DNA of 6,160 nucleotides from Candidatus Aminicenantota bacterium (GTDB taxonomy: Bacteria > Acidobacteriota > Aminicenantia > UBA2199): positions 1 through 6,160 of the forward strand of contig JAUWNT010000120.1 of NCBI GenBank assembly GCA_030612495.1. The letters run 5' to 3'. Positions within the stretch are counted from its first letter, which is position 1. Every line of letters begins with the position of its first letter. The position numbers and the translations under genes are program-made. Shown in pieces: positions 4,637 through 6,160 of the stretch. Below the pieces are notes generated by a model, which had not been told where the DNA came from, made no database searches, and saw only the letters and a program-made list of their open reading frames with translations.

Positions 4637-6160
4637 ATGAATAGAATAGATGAAATATTTTCATACGTAAATAAAAGAAAAAACCCAGAAAAAAATAAAA
4701 TAACGATAGGTAAAATTGAGTCTTCTATTGTTAACGGTTACTGGGGTACTTCATATTTTTCAGCTGCTTTGGTTCCCTTGTTTTATTTAGATAAACTTAT
4801 GGAATCGGAAGAAGAAGCAGGGCATGAAGTTGAATACATTGGACCGATACCAATAGAGAAAATAACGGATCTATTTACAGAAAAATACTATATACGTGGA
4901 TTATTAAATGACAAGATTCATCTTGAACCATTAGTTTTATCATGGCGAAGACATGATAAAATGGTGTATATACCTGAACCAAAATTTCTCATGCAATATG
5001 CTCTTGTAGCAAGAAATTCAGATCAGAAAACATACTGGGATGACCCATCAGTACCCCGGTACGGTGTAATTGAAGTATTACCTACTTCTGAATATAAAAT
5101 TGAAAGCGGTAGTACTTTAGCAAAAATTGAGGCTGAAAGAGAATATCTTGAAGATTATGCTTTCTTAAAAAAATGTGCGATAGTTGAGTTTTATTTTGAA
5201 GAAAGGTGGATACACACAATAGAACCAGAACTTGAAAAAATGTTGCAAAAAGACTCAAGCATTATAATTAATGAGAAAAATAAGAAAATAAAGTTATTGA
5301 AATTAGCATCAGATAAAGGAAATTATAATATACAAATATGGGGAAGACAGAATATTCTTATTCCGAAAAAGAAAAATATCACCGAACCTGAATCAATAAT
5401 ATTAAATTGGCCAGGATATAAAGAAGAATGCACAGAAGAAGATGCAAGAAAGTCAGGAATTGATTATGTATATGTTGAAGATCACTATTTATTAGAATAT
5501 GAGAATAGAAAAGAATTTAAAATCTATCCTGAAAATGGAATTGTTAATTATCAAGGTTGGTGGGAAATTTCTTTTTGTAAAAGAATGGGAAGAGATTATG
5601 TGCGTTTTGAACTAAGAAAATTATATGAAGGTATTCCAAAGTATATTACAAAAGAGATAAATAAATTTGCAGTATCAAAAGAAGAAGTAGATCAGAATAT
5701 TAAAAAATATGGAAAGAGAAATATTGGTCTAAGGGCTAAAGAACTTATATACAGCTATTTAGATTTTTTCAATATTTTATCACAGTTATTTAGTTTTTTT
5801 GATTTATCCTATAATGACATGGAATTATGTTCTTATTCAAAACATGACATAGAATATTCCGGTTGGTATCATTGGATGGAACTCAGGAAAATTGGAAATG
5901 TAGCAAGACATGATTTTATTGAGAATGATTTCCTGGATAGATGTAATATTCTTATGAGCTTTTTTGAATCTATCAAGGAAAAACCACTAAGAGCTTTTCT
6001 TAAAAAAATTAAGATAGATAATGAAAAGATTGAATCGAAGAAATCTATAAAACTATTAGAAATACTAATGAAGGTAGTTAAAGTTTCAACATCCTCTGGT
6101 TTAACAATAAAAACATCAATAAAAGAAATTCTGAACCGAGTCAATTTTGAAGAAGGACTT
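4637..6160 (+). CDS. Large unrecognised protein with HEPN-like C-terminal motif (3' end beyond window)
   Basis: An uninterrupted frame of 508 codons from ATG 4637 to the last base of the window, with no stop reached. The start has GGAAG (4624-4628) 8 bases upstream; an in-frame TTG at 4622 has no such site. I do not recognise the family. Visible parts: an N-terminal region with NGYWGTSYFSAALVPLFYLD (34-53); a middle part with VPRYGVIEVLPTSEYK (139-154) and REYLEDYAFLKKCAIVEFYF (167-186); a charged linker near 228-260; a W/Y-rich part with YQGWWEISFCKRMGRDYVRFE; and a helical region from about 365 on, with ELRKIGNVARHDF (415-427). That last motif looks like the LRxxRNxxxH core of HEPN domains but with Gly420 where the catalytic Arg is expected. 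No membrane segment or signal peptide is evident. The bulk, length and neighbours are compatible with a defence effector or sensor; this is inference. Confidence 0.85.
   Translation, partial: MNRIDEIFSYVNKRKNPEKNKITIGKIESSIVNGYWGTSYFSAALVPLFYLDKLMESEEEAGHEVEYIGPIPIEKITDLFTEKYYIRGLLNDKIHLEPLVLSWRRHDKMVYIPEPKFLMQYALVARNSDQKTYWDDPSVPRYGVIEVLPTSEYKIESGSTLAKIEAEREYLEDYAFLKKCAIVEFYFEERWIHTIEPELEKMLQKDSSIIINEKNKKIKLLKLASDKGNYNIQIWGRQNILIPKKKNITEPESIILNWPGYKEECTEEDARKSGIDYVYVEDHYLLEYENRKEFKIYPENGIVNYQGWWEISFCKRMGRDYVRFELRKLYEGIPKYITKEINKFAVSKEEVDQNIKKYGKRNIGLRAKELIYSYLDFFNILSQLFSFFDLSYNDMELCSYSKHDIEYSGWYHWMELRKIGNVARHDFIENDFLDRCNILMSFFESIKEKPLRAFLKKIKIDNEKIESKKSIKLLEILMKVVKVSTSSGLTIKTSIKEILNRVNFEEGL

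Noticed and set aside
5869..6144. 91-codon open frame on the minus strand
   Set aside because: Antisense to the long uninterrupted plus-strand frame that starts at 4637 and has a proper start site.
1..6160. CRISPR array, tRNA, rRNA or riboswitch
   Set aside because: No regularly spaced direct repeats, no cloverleaf or conserved RNA core were seen; the only repeats are the dispersed tails and hairpins described.

Overview
The window is AT-rich accessory DNA. Purine-rich Shine-Dalgarno sites of the AAGGAGG and GGGGTGAT type, TTG/GTG starts and a clear TTGACC/TATATT promoter point to a low-GC Bacillota (Clostridia-like) host. No housekeeping gene is present and the species cannot be named from this sequence.

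Layout: (1) positions 1-101 hold the 5' end of a minus-strand gene, probably a transposase, behind a large inverted repeat that can hide its ribosome binding site. (2) Five plus-strand genes follow, separated by gaps of 108 to 307 bases: a PIN-like plus HEPN-like fusion (259-1512), an AbiJ-NTD4-type protein (1621-2466), a small exported protein (2753-3217), a Schlafen/AlbA_2-type protein (3525-4406), and a large unrecognised protein that stays open to the end of the window (4637-6160, at least 508 residues). (3) The gaps are not blank. Three contain decayed copies of the same coding tail (2523-2555, 3322-3455, 4433-4561), which reads like the C-terminus of a REP-associated Y1 (IS200-like) transposase. 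Short hairpins of the AAATAGGA...TCCTATTT type sit just upstream of most gene starts.

Interpretation: this looks like a defence-type island built up beside remnants of one mobile-element family. Three of the five genes have domain types common in toxin or abortive-infection proteins (PIN, HEPN, AbiJ-NTD4, AlbA_2). The genes are well separated, at least one has its own promoter, and they do not look like one tight operon. Whether they work together is unknown; each may be a stand-alone cassette. The two observations most worth following are the repeated pairing of one mobile-element tail or hairpin with successive gene starts, and the large unrecognised gene with a HEPN-like C-terminal motif.
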